NCBI RefSeq assembly: GCF_007004095.1
Contig: NZ_VHJK01000001.1
Location: forward strand, 1,182,501 to 1,246,500
DNA: 64,000 bases
From: Erythrobacter insulae
Lineage (GTDB): Bacteria > Pseudomonadota > Alphaproteobacteria > Sphingomonadales > Sphingomonadaceae
Direction of reading: 5' to 3'
Shown: piece after piece, positions 35,895 through 45,121 of the stretch
Layout of the letters: each line of letters begins with the position of its first letter
How positions within the stretch are numbered: the first letter of the stretch is position 1
Notes under the pieces: generated by a model
Database searches by the model: none
The model's input: the letters and a program-made list of their open reading frames with translations, nothing else
Told to the model about the DNA's origin: nothing
Position numbers and translations under genes: made by a program

Positions 35895-36112
35895 CCAGCC
35901 AATCTGCAGCTACTGTCCAGATTGTGCCAAATTTTTGACCTGATCAAAGCCTGGATATCCTCCCGTCGCACAGAACGCTCGGCGACGAGGCTTGGACGCC
36001 GAAAACCCGTCGATGCTGACCTCCCCCCTATACTCGTGACATTAGCCAAGCTATGGGGCACGCAATTCTGAGAGAAGCACAAGTGAATCTCTTCCCAATC
36101 GAGGAGCCGTAG

Positions 36113-37423
36113 ATGAAAATTGCAATGGTAGGCTCAGGCTATGTTGGCCTTGTTTCAGGAGCGTGTTTTGCCGATTTTGGCCATGATGTCGTCTGTATCG
36201 ACAAAGACCAAAGCAAAATTGATCGCCTGCATGACGGCATTATGCCGATTTATGAGCCAGGCCTTGATGCGTTGGTCGAAAGCAATGTTAAGGTCGGCCG
36301 CTTAACCTTTACGACCAGCTTAGCCGAAGGGATTGAAGGCGCCGACGCTATTTTCATCGCTGTGGGCACACCAAGCCGGCGCGGTGATGGCCACGCGGAC
36401 CTTAGCTTTGTCTATGCAGTTGCAAAGGAAGTGGGCGACAGCCTGCAGAACGACGCTGTGGTCGTTACCAAATCGACCGTACCCGTCGGCACCGGTGATG
36501 AGGTTGAGCGGATCATCAAGGAAACAGGCACTGCGCATAAAGTCTCGGTCGTCTCCAACCCTGAATTCCTGCGCGAAGGCGCGGCGATTGGCGATTTCAA
36601 ACACCCCGATCGTATCGTCATCGGCGCGGAGGACGAGTTCGGGCGTGACATCATGCACGAAGTGTATCGCCCGCTCTTCCTCAATGAATCGCCGATCCTG
36701 TTCACCTCACGCCGATCAAGCGAGCTGATCAAATACGCAGCCAATGCTTTTCTGGCGACCAAGATCACGTTTATCAACGAGATGGCGGATCTGTGTGAAA
36801 AGGTTGGCGCCAATGTGCAGGACGTGAGCCGCGGGATTGGCATGGATGGACGGATCGGCGCCAAATTCCTTCATGCAGGTCCGGGTTATGGCGGTTCGTG
36901 CTTTCCAAAGGATACGATCGCGCTGCTCAAAACTGCAGAGGACTATGACAGCCCTACACGGATCGTCGAAGCTGTTGTCAAAGTGAATGAGAGCCGCAAA
37001 CGCGCCATGGGCCGCAAAGTTCTCGACGCTCTGGGCGGTGCGGAAAATGCCCGCGGAAAAAAAGCTGCATTGCTAGGACTGACATTCAAGCCGAACACGG
37101 ATGACATGCGTGACAGCCCTGCCATTGCTGTGGCGCAAACCTTGACCGATGCCGGCGTTGAAGTGTCGGCTTACGATCCGGAAGGAATGGAATTGGCGCA
37201 GCCTTTGATGCCCAATGTCAAAATGTGCGGAGACCCTTATGAGGCGATCGATGGGGCCGATGCGACCGTGATCGTGACCGAATGGGACGCGTTCCGGGCT
37301 CTGGATCTGGAAAAGGTCAAGGCGACCGCGAATGCGCCCGTTCTGGTCGATCTGCGCAACATTTACACCCCTGATGACCTGCGTGCAAAAGGCTTTGAAT
37401 ATTCGTCGATTGGGCGGAACTAG
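36113..37423 (+). CDS. ugd: UDP-glucose 6-dehydrogenase
   Basis: Oxidises UDP-glucose to UDP-glucuronate with two NAD. The 436 residues carry the N-terminal motif VGSGYVGLVSGACFADFGHD, the VGTPSRRGDGHADLS loop, KSTVPVGT, and the catalytic C263 in GGSCFPKD. GLTFKPNTDDMRDSP marks the C-terminal domain. A GAGGAG ribosome site lies upstream. It is the last gene of the main EPS run, 218 bases after the unknown gene, so it may have its own promoter. It supplies UDP-GlcA, also the substrate of the 4-epimerase at 14.6 kb. It converges with fabI with only three bases between stops. Confidence 0.95.
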   Translation: MKIAMVGSGYVGLVSGACFADFGHDVVCIDKDQSKIDRLHDGIMPIYEPGLDALVESNVKVGRLTFTTSLAEGIEGADAIFIAVGTPSRRGDGHADLSFVYAVAKEVGDSLQNDAVVVTKSTVPVGTGDEVERIIKETGTAHKVSVVSNPEFLREGAAIGDFKHPDRIVIGAEDEFGRDIMHEVYRPLFLNESPILFTSRRSSELIKYAANAFLATKITFINEMADLCEKVGANVQDVSRGIGMDGRIGAKFLHAGPGYGGSCFPKDTIALLKTAEDYDSPTRIVEAVVKVNESRKRAMGRKVLDALGGAENARGKKAALLGLTFKPNTDDMRDSPAIAVAQTLTDAGVEVSAYDPEGMELAQPLMPNVKMCGDPYEAIDGADATVIVTEWDAFRALDLEKVKATANAPVLVDLRNIYTPDDLRAKGFEYSSIGRN

Positions 37424-37426
37424 GAC

Positions 37427-38245
37427 TTACCCCAGCGCAATATCCGGCGCGTCTTCCTGTTTCATGCCGACCACGTGATACCCGCCATCGACATGGTGGG
37501 TTTCTCCGGTCACGCCGGATGACAGATCCGACAGCAGATACAGACCCGATCCGCCGACATCGTCAATCGTGATATTCCGGCGCAGCGGAGCGTTAAGCTC
37601 ATTCCATTTCAGGATGTAGCGGAAATCACCAATGCCGCTGGCGGCGAGGGTCTTCACCGGCCCTGCGCTGATCGCGTTCACCCGGATGTTGCGCGGGCCC
37701 AGATCGTTGGCGAGGTATTTCACGCTGGTTTCGAGCGCTGCTTTCGCAACCCCCATCACATTATAATGCGGCACAACCTTTTCGGCGCCGTAATAGGTCA
37801 GCGTCACAATGCTTCCACCACTTTCCGGCATCATTTCGGCCGCGCGCTTGGTCACGGCGACCAGAGAATAGGCCGAGATGTTCATCGTCATCAGGAAATT
37901 GTCGAGACTGGTGTCGACATATTTTCCGCGCAGTTCGCTTTTGTCGGAAAAGCCGATGGCGTGGACCACGAAATCCAGCGTGTCCCAGCGCTCTTTCAAA
38001 GTATCAAATGCAGCGTCGAGCGCGTCCATATCGGAAACGTCGCATTCAAAGGTAAAATCGCTGCCCAATTGCTCGGCCAGAGGCCGGACCCGTTTAGCCA
38101 GAGCTTCGCCTTGATACGAAAACGCAAGCTCCGCGCCGTGCTCTGCCAATTGCTTGGCAATGCCCCAGGCCAGTGACTTGTCATTGGCAAGGCCCATGAT
38201 GAGGCCGCGTTTGCCGGCCATCAATTTCGCTCCAGTTGCGCTCAT
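37427..38245 (-). CDS. fabI: Enoyl-ACP reductase (NADH)
   Basis: The last reductive step of each fatty-acid elongation cycle. The 272 residues show the FabI form of the short-chain fold: GLANDKSLAWGIAKQLAEHG at the cofactor site, and the Tyr/Lys pair in HYNVMGVAKAALE (Y-x6-K); LTYYGAEKVVPHY carries the FabI-specific first tyrosine. ISAGPVKTLAASGIGDFR is the substrate loop. The start overlaps the brkB stop (ATGA). The order dnaJ-brkB-fabI is conserved in sphingomonads. Confidence 0.95.
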   Translation of the reverse strand: MSATGAKLMAGKRGLIMGLANDKSLAWGIAKQLAEHGAELAFSYQGEALAKRVRPLAEQLGSDFTFECDVSDMDALDAAFDTLKERWDTLDFVVHAIGFSDKSELRGKYVDTSLDNFLMTMNISAYSLVAVTKRAAEMMPESGGSIVTLTYYGAEKVVPHYNVMGVAKAALETSVKYLANDLGPRNIRVNAISAGPVKTLAASGIGDFRYILKWNELNAPLRRNITIDDVGGSGLYLLSDLSSGVTGETHHVDGGYHVVGMKQEDAPDIALG

Positions 38246-39300
38246 CCTGCATTCTCCTGTGAAATGTCACTCGCCTCTTCGGGTTCTGCGAGCGCTGCGT
38301 TCAAGTTTGCGCCAATAACCAGACCCAGCCCGACGAGCCAGAAAAAGAACAGCGCGACCATAATTCCGGCAAGGCTGCCATAGGTCAAATCGTAAGCGAA
38401 AAACTGCCGTAAAATAACCGGAAGCGCGGTTGTCACGCCAAGCCACCACACTGCGGTAAAGGCGGCGCCGGGCCATTTGGGATAGCGCCGTGCGCGATAA
38501 TCGCTCGGGGTGAGCGTGTAGAACAACAGGTATAGCGACAGGCCAAGACCCAGTGCAGGAACGATGCGCGATATCCGCAACGTGCCCATCAATTCGGTCA
38601 ATTGCGGCAGGCTGGCATCAATGATCTGCTGCGCGGCGCCAATCGCGACCTGCGCGAACAGGCTCACCATCAAAAGGACCACTGCGGCCAGAATAAGACC
38701 AGCTGACAGCAGACGATATTTCCAAAAAGCGCGGCTTGGCTTGGTGCCGTATGCGCGGCGCAAGATATCCCGGATTGTCTCGATCAAACTCGAAACCGTC
38801 CAAAGGGCAATTCCAGCGCCTAGCCACAGCAGCCACCCTTCCCGCGCTTCGACAACATTCATCGCAACAGGTTCGATCACCCGTGTAACAGTGGGGGGCA
38901 TCGACATCATAATGGCGCCGATCATTTCAGCGGCCTTATCCCGCCCGCCGATAAGCTCAAACACAGCAGCGCCAAGAATGAAGAACGGGAAAATGGCCAG
39001 CATTGAAAGATAGGCGAGGTTGCCTGCGTGGATAAAGCCATCGTTATACGTGCCAACCACGGTGCGGCGCATGACTTCGAATGGGCGCGTGCCCGGTCCC
39101 AATGATTGAATTGCCGAAGGCAACGCCGATCGCCAGCCGGTTTCAGCCGCATCTGCGCCATCGAAAGCCAGAAAGGCGGCGCGTTTTGTTTCGCCGGGCT
39201 CTGCATCTGGCATGCGGCTGTGTATGTGCCGCCGCGCTTCTGGTGAGAGCGAAATTATCTCGCGCTCAAAAGGAGGGGGAAGGTTGGTCTGCTTGACCAT
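38242..39300 (-). CDS. YihY/BrkB family inner-membrane protein
   Basis: A 352-residue membrane protein of the YihY (formerly called RNase BN) family. About six hydrophobic segments begin with HAGNLAYLSMLAIFPFFIL; WLLWLGAGIALWTVSSLIE, RRYPKWPGAAFTAVWWLG and the final helix FFFWLVGLGLVIGANLNAAL are standard. An N-terminal cytosolic stretch of about 65 residues precedes TM1. The start at 39300 (MVKQTNL) is preferred; a start at 39363 would overlap dnaJ. The molecular function is not established for the family. Confidence 0.88.
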   Translation of the reverse strand: MVKQTNLPPPFEREIISLSPEARRHIHSRMPDAEPGETKRAAFLAFDGADAAETGWRSALPSAIQSLGPGTRPFEVMRRTVVGTYNDGFIHAGNLAYLSMLAIFPFFILGAAVFELIGGRDKAAEMIGAIMMSMPPTVTRVIEPVAMNVVEAREGWLLWLGAGIALWTVSSLIETIRDILRRAYGTKPSRAFWKYRLLSAGLILAAVVLLMVSLFAQVAIGAAQQIIDASLPQLTELMGTLRISRIVPALGLGLSLYLLFYTLTPSDYRARRYPKWPGAAFTAVWWLGVTTALPVILRQFFAYDLTYGSLAGIMVALFFFWLVGLGLVIGANLNAALAEPEEASDISQENAG

Positions 39301-39320
39301 CGCGGATTCAGAAACCGGCC

Positions 39321-40328
39321 CTAAAGGCCGAATTTCTCGCGTGGTTTCGCATCGTCCTGCCAATCACCCAAACGCGTTTTCAGATCGCCGAGATCATCCG
39401 GCAGCTGAATTTCCAGAGTCACCAGCTGATCACCGCGCTTGGCTTCGCCGCTGGCTGATTTTGCGCCCCGCCGGGTCCAGCCTTTTCCGGCCAGCCTCAT
39501 AACAGTGCCGCCATTGGTGCCGGGTTTGATTGTCAGCATGACCGGCCCATCAACAGTCGGGCATTTGACCTTCGCGCCATTGATCGCCTCGTCTAGGGTC
39601 AGCGGCAGATCCATACGGATATTATCGCCATCCCTGCGGAAGAACGGATGGCTGCCGATCTCGACGATGACGATCCCGTCACCGTCCCCGCCCGGACCTT
39701 TATGCCCTTTGCCTTTCAGGCGCATCTGGGTGCCATCCTCGACACCGCCTGGCAGCTTCAGACTGATGGCTTTGCCGTCGGCCAGAGTGATCCGTTGATC
39801 ATTGCCTGCGGCTGCATCCACGAAAGGAACCGCGAGGCGGTATTGAATATCGGCACCGCGCTTTTTGGGTGGGGGAGGCGGGCGCTGGCCAAAGCCGCGC
39901 CGGCCACCTGCATTGCCGGCAGGACGCGCACGTCCTCCGCCGAACAGCCCTTCGAACAGATCGCCCAGATCCATATCGTCAGGGGTAAAGCCGCCGAATT
40001 CGGGATCGCGAAATCCGCCGCCCGGCTGTCCGCCGCCGCCATATCCGCCGCGCGCACTGCCGCCGCGCCCGAAACCGCCGCCCATTCCGCCAAACGGATT
40101 AAGCGGGTTGCCTTCGGCATCGATTTCGCCGCGATCAAATTGGGCGCGCTTTTGTTTGTCCGACAGCAGATCATACGCTTTGGTCGCGTCGGAAAACTTC
40201 TCAGCCGCTTTGGGGTTGCCGGAATTCTTGTCCGGATGGAATTCCTTGGCGAGTTTACGATAGGCGCTCTTGATCTCTTGCTCAGATGCAGTGCGCGCAA
40301 CGCCAAGGGTGCCGTAAGGGTCGTTCAT
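39321..40328 (-). CDS. DnaJ C-terminal domain chaperone (CbpA type, no zinc finger)
   Basis: A 335-residue J-domain protein partnering DnaK. The J domain is residues 1-67 with H31-P32-D33 in EFHPDKNSGNP; a Gly/Phe-rich linker covers about 78-155 and contains a run of Gly-rich segments and a short proline run; the C-terminal substrate-binding barrels run about 160-325 (RLKGKGHKGPGGDGDGIVI, GSHPFFRRDGDNIRMDLPL). The four CxxCxGxG motifs of canonical DnaJ are absent, so it is a class B, CbpA-like protein. It is the first gene of the dnaJ-brkB-fabI operon. Confidence 0.92.
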   Translation of the reverse strand: MNDPYGTLGVARTASEQEIKSAYRKLAKEFHPDKNSGNPKAAEKFSDATKAYDLLSDKQKRAQFDRGEIDAEGNPLNPFGGMGGGFGRGGSARGGYGGGGQPGGGFRDPEFGGFTPDDMDLGDLFEGLFGGGRARPAGNAGGRRGFGQRPPPPPKKRGADIQYRLAVPFVDAAAGNDQRITLADGKAISLKLPGGVEDGTQMRLKGKGHKGPGGDGDGIVIVEIGSHPFFRRDGDNIRMDLPLTLDEAINGAKVKCPTVDGPVMLTIKPGTNGGTVMRLAGKGWTRRGAKSASGEAKRGDQLVTLEIQLPDDLGDLKTRLGDWQDDAKPREKFGL

Positions 40329-40522
40329 AGCGTGTTAGCTAGGTGAGACAGTCCCGCTGTGCAAGCCGCGAACGCAGATTGCCGCGTAAGATTCGACTGC
40401 GGCCGCAGTTATTCTAACCGGTTTTGAGGAACGTAGCGGCGTGCGCGGGATTTTTGATGTTATACAATTGGAACGGCGCAGCAAAGCGCAGTTCGGCAGT
40501 TCGGCGTAAGGGCCCCTTTGAA

Positions 40523-41176
40523 ATGAACGATGTGACCAGTCTCGATGAAGTGCAGCTTGCAGACAGTGTGATCCCGGCCAATGCCGATCCGTTCATTCTG
40601 TTCGAGGAATGGTTTGCTCTGGCCAAAAACAGCGAGCCCAATGATCCCAACGCTATGGCCCTGGCAACCTCGACGTCCTCTGGCTCTCCATCGGTTCGGA
40701 TGGTCTTGCTAAAAGGGCATGGCACAGAGGAGGGCGGCTTTACCTTTTTTACCAACGCGGACAGCCGAAAAGGTCAGGAAATTCGCAGCAATATGCAGGC
40801 TAGCTTGCTGTTCCATTGGAAAAGCCTGCGCCGGCAAATCCGGATTGAGGGCCCATTGATCGAAGTCACGCCCGAACGCGCTGATGCCTATTTCCACTCA
40901 CGCCCGTACAAAAGCCAGGTTGGTTCTGCGGCCAGCGATCAATCGCGGCCGCTGGAAAACCGGCAGGAATATCTGGACCGGGTGGAGCAATTGTGGGCCA
41001 CGCATGAGGCAGCGGGCAAAGTTCCGCGGCCTGATCACTGGACCGGATTTACGCTGAAGCCGGAACGGATCGAATTCTGGATCGACCGCGATAACCGGCT
41101 GCATGATCGCCGTCTCTTCACGCTCAAGGGCGCAGGCGATGCGGTCGCTTGGTCCAGTTCGCTGCTCTATCCGTAA
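40523..41176 (+). CDS. pdxH: Pyridoxamine 5'-phosphate oxidase
   Basis: An FMN enzyme oxidising pyridoxine or pyridoxamine phosphate to pyridoxal phosphate. At 217 residues it has the normal length. FMN- and substrate-binding segments are visible: SPSVRMVLLKGH, FTFFTNADSRKGQEI, QASLLFHWKSLRRQIRIEG, and the C-terminal RIEFWIDRDNRLHDR and WSSSLLYP. The start is the ATG at 40523; an upstream extension to 40424 adds 33 unlikely residues. It is divergent from dnaJ. Confidence 0.95.
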   Translation: MNDVTSLDEVQLADSVIPANADPFILFEEWFALAKNSEPNDPNAMALATSTSSGSPSVRMVLLKGHGTEEGGFTFFTNADSRKGQEIRSNMQASLLFHWKSLRRQIRIEGPLIEVTPERADAYFHSRPYKSQVGSAASDQSRPLENRQEYLDRVEQLWATHEAAGKVPRPDHWTGFTLKPERIEFWIDRDNRLHDRRLFTLKGAGDAVAWSSSLLYP

Positions 41177-41188
41177 AGGCACATATTT

Positions 41189-42004
41189 GTGACGCTCACG
41201 ATCCCTTATTGGCATGTCGATGCCTTTTCGAATGCGCCATTTGGCGGAAATCAGGCTGCTGTCATGGTGCTTGATGAATGGCTGCCCGACGATGTCCTGC
41301 AGGCCATTGGCGAGGAAAACAATTTTGCCGAGACGGCATTCGTCGTTCCTGATGCGAGCGGAGAAGCGGATTGGGAGCTGCGCTGGTTCACGCCGACAGA
41401 CGAGGTTGCGTTATGCGGCCATGCGACGCTTGCCAGTGGGCATGTCCTGCTCACGCGTGATGACGCGGCGCGCGCGCGTGACCGGGTTGCGTTTCGTACG
41501 CGCAAAGCAGGCGTGCTCGAAGTGGTGCGTGCCGGTGATGCCTATGAATTGGCGCTGCCTTTAACGCGGGTTGCACCCGCATCCCAGCCCGATTTGCTCG
41601 CCGCGCTTGGCTTTCGCGGGGAGGCTTTCCTGTCGTATGACGGCGCCGAGCAAACCGCGATTGTCCTGATGCAGAACGAAGCCGAGATTCGCAGCCTCGC
41701 CCCCGATATGGAGGCATTGCGGCGGATCGATCTGATGGCGATCTGCACCGCGCCGGGTGACAATCACGATGTCGTCAGCCGCGTTTTTGTGCCGGCTTGG
41801 GGTGTCGATGAAGATAGCGTTACAGGATCGGCTCACGCGGCGCTTGCACCGTTTTGGGCGGAGAGGCTGGGCAAGTCCGAAATGACCGCGCATCAGGCCA
41901 GCACCCGCGGCGGCGATCTCACCATCCGGCTTGCTGATGATCGGGCGTGGCTCGGCGGGCCGTGCGTGACTGTGGTCGAAGGCGCGTTTTACCTCGCCGG
42001 GTAG
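41189..42004 (+). CDS. PhzF family isomerase
   Basis: A 271-residue member of the PhzF/diaminopimelate-epimerase fold family. N- and C-lobes are evident: HVDAFSNAPFGGNQAAVMVL, NNFAETAFVV (with the catalytic glutamate), ELRWFTPTDEVALCGHATLA, and DEDSVTGSAHAALAPFWAER. Apart from PhzF itself, substrates of these proteins are mostly unknown, and no phenazine genes occur here. Start is the GTG at 41189, 12 bases after pdxH, so the two are likely cotranscribed. Its last 16 bases overlap the converging serine hydrolase gene. Confidence 0.88.
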   Translation: MTLTIPYWHVDAFSNAPFGGNQAAVMVLDEWLPDDVLQAIGEENNFAETAFVVPDASGEADWELRWFTPTDEVALCGHATLASGHVLLTRDDAARARDRVAFRTRKAGVLEVVRAGDAYELALPLTRVAPASQPDLLAALGFRGEAFLSYDGAEQTAIVLMQNEAEIRSLAPDMEALRRIDLMAICTAPGDNHDVVSRVFVPAWGVDEDSVTGSAHAALAPFWAERLGKSEMTAHQASTRGGDLTIRLADDRAWLGGPCVTVVEGAFYLAG

Positions 42005-43137
42005 AGCGCGATCACATCGGCGGCTTCCTGCAACATGGCGGGGCGCTCTGTTGAGGTGGAATGTCCAAGGCGTACCAGCGTAACGCGTTGTTCAGGCGAG
42101 ACGAGCACGTACTGTCCCATATGCCCGATCAGGGAAAACAGGCTGGCCGGTGCGCGCTCGGGGAACAGCGGATGCCCGAATTCCGAGCCTTGCGCGCCCA
42201 ATGGCCGGTTTAGCCATGTCTGAAAGCCGTATTGCTGCGCCGTCGGGCTTGGCTCTACCATCGCGCTGATCCAGCGGCTCGGCACCAATTGCTCGCCATC
42301 GGGAGAGCGGCCCTGATTGCGCATGAATTCGCCGAATTTGGCCCAGTCGCGCGCGGTCGCGTGCATCAGGCTGCCGCCGATGAGCGTGCCTGACGCATCA
42401 TATTCGGCGACCATTGATGCCATCGCGAGCGGTTCGAACAGGCGTTCTTGCAAAAAGTCATTGATCGCGGTGCGCCGCGCATCCGGGTCATCGCTTGCTG
42501 TCAAAGCGCTCGCGGCGATAGCGGCGAGGATCACTGTGGTGTTGGAAGAATATTCAAACTTTTCCCCCGGCTCTGCCTCCAACGGCTGTTCGGTGGCCCA
42601 GCGCGCCATATCATCGCGCCCGTCAAGGAACAGCATGCGGACCTCGGAGGAATCGTAAGGCGGATCGCCGGCTTCGGTATGCCGCAAACCGCTGCGCATT
42701 TGCAGCAGGTGGCGCAAGGTGATCTCTGCCCTGGGATCGCCAGGCCGCTGCCACATCGGGATCGGCGCGGGCTCGTCCAGCGTCAACTTGCCATCGGCGA
42801 TCAGCATGCCGATCAAAACGGCAGTGATGGTTTTGGCCATCGACCAGCTGATCATGCGGGTATCGGCATCATAGCCTTCGGAATAACGCTCGGCCGCAAT
42901 CTTGCCATCGGCCATCAACACCACAGCGCGTGTCTCGCCCAATCCATCTTTGGTGAAAAGCTCGTCAATCTGGCGCGCTAGCTGGTCCTTTGGCGCGCCC
43001 GCATCTGCGGTGACGGCTGCCAAAGCCTCATCGCCCAGAGGCGCCGGGGCGAGCGGCGGACTTTCACCGCAACCGGCCAGAGCCGCCAGCACCGCAACCG
43101 GGGCGGCAAAACGAAAGATGGAAATACGATCAGTCAT
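41989..43137 (-). CDS. Serine hydrolase of the class C beta-lactamase family, lipoprotein
   Basis: A 382-residue penicillin-binding-protein-like hydrolase. The N-terminal signal ends in the lipobox LAGC with C23. The catalytic S99-x-x-K102 is in SMAKTITAV, and the second motif is Y196-S-S in FEYSSNTT. The third motif near the C-terminus may be the HMGQY region. Such proteins include esterases and amide hydrolases (6-aminohexanoate-dimer hydrolase-like) as well as peptidases; no beta-lactam resistance is implied. It is divergent from a small Cys-rich membrane protein gene with 35 bases between starts. Confidence 0.87.
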   Translation of the reverse strand: MTDRISIFRFAAPVAVLAALAGCGESPPLAPAPLGDEALAAVTADAGAPKDQLARQIDELFTKDGLGETRAVVLMADGKIAAERYSEGYDADTRMISWSMAKTITAVLIGMLIADGKLTLDEPAPIPMWQRPGDPRAEITLRHLLQMRSGLRHTEAGDPPYDSSEVRMLFLDGRDDMARWATEQPLEAEPGEKFEYSSNTTVILAAIAASALTASDDPDARRTAINDFLQERLFEPLAMASMVAEYDASGTLIGGSLMHATARDWAKFGEFMRNQGRSPDGEQLVPSRWISAMVEPSPTAQQYGFQTWLNRPLGAQGSEFGHPLFPERAPASLFSLIGHMGQYVLVSPEQRVTLVRLGHSTSTERPAMLQEAADVIALYPAR

Positions 43138-43172
43138 TGCGCTCTCAATTCCTCAAGGATAACGCCAAGGCA

Positions 43173-43520
43173 ATGGCTAAATCATCCTCTAACCGTAAAT
43201 CATCCGTCCGGATTGCCGGATGGCTGTTGCTGCTTATCGCGATCGCAATTGCCGCTGCGCTGTATGTCTATCGCGCACCGATCAGCGGGTATGCCGATGT
43301 CGGCACATCCTATGCCGCGCGCGTTGCGTGTTCGTGCCGGTTTGTCGCCGGGCGCAGCCTGGAGGATTGCAAGAAGGACAAGCTGAACGGAATGGAGCTT
43401 GTTACACTGTCTGATGATGCAGAGGCGAAAAGCGTAACAGCACGGTTCCCGTTAGTGACCAGCACCACCGCGACTTTGCGCGAAGGCTATGGCTGCGTGC
43501 TGGAGGAATGGGAAGATTAG
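43173..43520 (+). CDS. Small membrane protein with periplasmic cysteines, divergent from the serine hydrolase
   Basis: A 115-residue protein: one N-terminal membrane segment (about residues 10-35, GWLLLLIAIAIAAALYVY) then a periplasmic domain with four cysteines in ARVACSCRFVAGRSLEDCKK and GYGCVLEEW. The pattern CSCRxVxGRSLExC seems to me a recurring feature of small proteins encoded next to such hydrolases, but I cannot name a family. The start is the ATG at 43173; 43137 would overlap the hydrolase start. The shared 35-base promoter region suggests a functional link. Confidence 0.72.
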   Translation: MAKSSSNRKSSVRIAGWLLLLIAIAIAAALYVYRAPISGYADVGTSYAARVACSCRFVAGRSLEDCKKDKLNGMELVTLSDDAEAKSVTARFPLVTSTTATLREGYGCVLEEWED

Positions 43521-43604
43521 AGGCCTTTTGCAATCGCCTGGGCCTGCGCATCGGGGCCATCTGGGAGCCATCTGAATGTCTGCCGCAACTTGAAAGCGTG
43601 TTGA

Positions 43605-44168
43605 ATGATAGTCGAACAAACTCCGCTGGACGGGGTCCTCCTGATCACTCCAGACAGATACGGCGATGACCGCGGATTTTTTGCAGAGACATACAACGTC
43701 AAGGCGTTGCTCGCGCATGGTATCACCCGGCAGTTCGTTCAGGATAATCATTCAATGTCGATGCAGGCGAACACGGTTCGAGGGCTGCATTTTCAGGCGC
43801 CGCCCCACGCTCAGGCTAAACTGGTGCGGTGCGGGCGGGGCGCGCTGTTTGATGTGGCGGTCGATATCCGGTCGGGATCGCCGACCTATGGCAAGTGGTG
43901 GGGCGCCGAGCTGAGTTTTGACAATGGTTGTCAGATGTTCATTCCGGAAGGCTTTGCCCATGGTTTTGCCACGCGCTGTGCAGAGACAGAGATCGTCTAC
44001 AAATGTTCGCAATATTATGCCCCGCAAGCCGAAGCATCATTACGGTTCGATGATCGCGACCTCGCAATAGATTGGCGTATAGAGGGCACGCCGATACTGT
44101 CAGAAAGGGACCGCAATGCTATGGTGTTTTCCGGCTGGAAATCACCCTTCACATATGGCGATGCGTGA
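43605..44168 (+). CDS. rfbC: dTDP-4-dehydrorhamnose 3,5-epimerase
   Basis: RmlC epimerises the keto sugar in dTDP-L-rhamnose synthesis. The 187-residue cupin shows DRYGDDRGFFAETYNVKAL, VQDNHSMSMQANTVRGLHFQ with the catalytic histidine, VRCGRGALFDVAVDIR, and FIPEGFAHGFATR. Length is normal. It is followed by rfbA after 50 bases. The other two enzymes, rfbB and rfbD, are not in the window. Confidence 0.95.
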   Translation: MIVEQTPLDGVLLITPDRYGDDRGFFAETYNVKALLAHGITRQFVQDNHSMSMQANTVRGLHFQAPPHAQAKLVRCGRGALFDVAVDIRSGSPTYGKWWGAELSFDNGCQMFIPEGFAHGFATRCAETEIVYKCSQYYAPQAEASLRFDDRDLAIDWRIEGTPILSERDRNAMVFSGWKSPFTYGDA

Positions 44169-44218
44169 TCGCTTTCAGTCCATAATGAAATAACAAAGTG
44201 GTAGGAGCGTCGGCAGCA

Positions 44219-45091
44219 ATGCAACGAAAAGGTATCATCCTCGCTGGCGGGTCCGGCACTCGCCTCTATCCGGTTACGCTTGGCGTGTCGAAACAGCTTC
44301 TCCCGCTGTATGACAAACCCATGATCTATTACCCGCTCAGCGTGTTGATGCTCGCAGGGATCCGGGAAATCGCGATCATCACGACACCAGAGGATCAATC
44401 CCAGTTCATTCGCACTCTGGGCGATGGAAGCCAGTGGGGCATTAGCCTGACCTATATCGAGCAACCCAAACCCGAAGGGTTGGCGCAGGCATATTTGCTG
44501 GCGGAAGATTTCCTCGGCGGGGCGGCATCGACGATGGTTCTGGGTGACAATATCTTTTTCGGTCATGGCTTGCCGGAATTGCTGAAAAAAGCGATGCTCC
44601 AGCCCAGTGGCGGGACAGTGTTCGGATACCGCGTGGCCGATCCTGAACGATATGGTGTTGTTGATTTCGATTCAGACGGATCAGTGCGCTCGATTATCGA
44701 GAAGCCGGAAGTGCCAGCCTCAAACTTTGCCGTAACAGGCCTCTATTTCCTGGATGACACGGCTCCGCAAAGGGCTGCCGATCTCACCCCGTCAGCGCGG
44801 GGCGAGCTTGAGATTACGTCTCTGCTCGAGAGTTATCTGCACGATCAGACGCTTGAAGTGACACTGATGGGCCGAGGATTTGCGTGGCTGGACACAGGGA
44901 CTCATGCAAGTCTGCTGGATGCTGGGAATTTCGTTCGCACGCTGGAACAGCGCCAAGGTTTGCAAACCGGCAGCCCGGATGAAATCGCCTATGCTCAGGA
45001 TTGGATTTCGGCCGAGCAATTGGCCCAAAGAGCCGCAATCTTCGCCAAGAACGATTACGGCCGTTATCTCGAACAGCTTTTGAAAAACTAG
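44219..45091 (+). CDS. rfbA: Glucose-1-phosphate thymidylyltransferase
   Basis: RmlA couples glucose-1-phosphate and dTTP to dTDP-glucose. The 290 residues match the family exactly: nucleotide loop ILAGGSGTRLYPVTLGVSKQ, LLPLYDKPMIYYPLSVLML, LGDNIFFGHG, and RGFAWLDTGTHASLLDAGNF. The start at 44219 (MQRKGIILAGG) has AGGAG 11 bases upstream; a GTG at 44198 is less likely. It ends 30 bases before the converging fcl gene. Confidence 0.95.
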   Translation: MQRKGIILAGGSGTRLYPVTLGVSKQLLPLYDKPMIYYPLSVLMLAGIREIAIITTPEDQSQFIRTLGDGSQWGISLTYIEQPKPEGLAQAYLLAEDFLGGAASTMVLGDNIFFGHGLPELLKKAMLQPSGGTVFGYRVADPERYGVVDFDSDGSVRSIIEKPEVPASNFAVTGLYFLDDTAPQRAADLTPSARGELEITSLLESYLHDQTLEVTLMGRGFAWLDTGTHASLLDAGNFVRTLEQRQGLQTGSPDEIAYAQDWISAEQLAQRAAIFAKNDYGRYLEQLLKN

Positions 45092-45121
45092 GCGCGGCCA
45101 AAAGGCCCAAGGGCGCCGCAT

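Noticed and set aside
41189..42004. PhzF homologue as a sign of phenazine synthesis
   Set aside because: No other phz gene is present and PhzF-like proteins are common in bacteria that make no phenazines.
41989..43137. Serine hydrolase read as a beta-lactamase resistance gene
   Set aside because: Only the general fold motifs are present; the family includes many esterases and amidases, so resistance is not supported.
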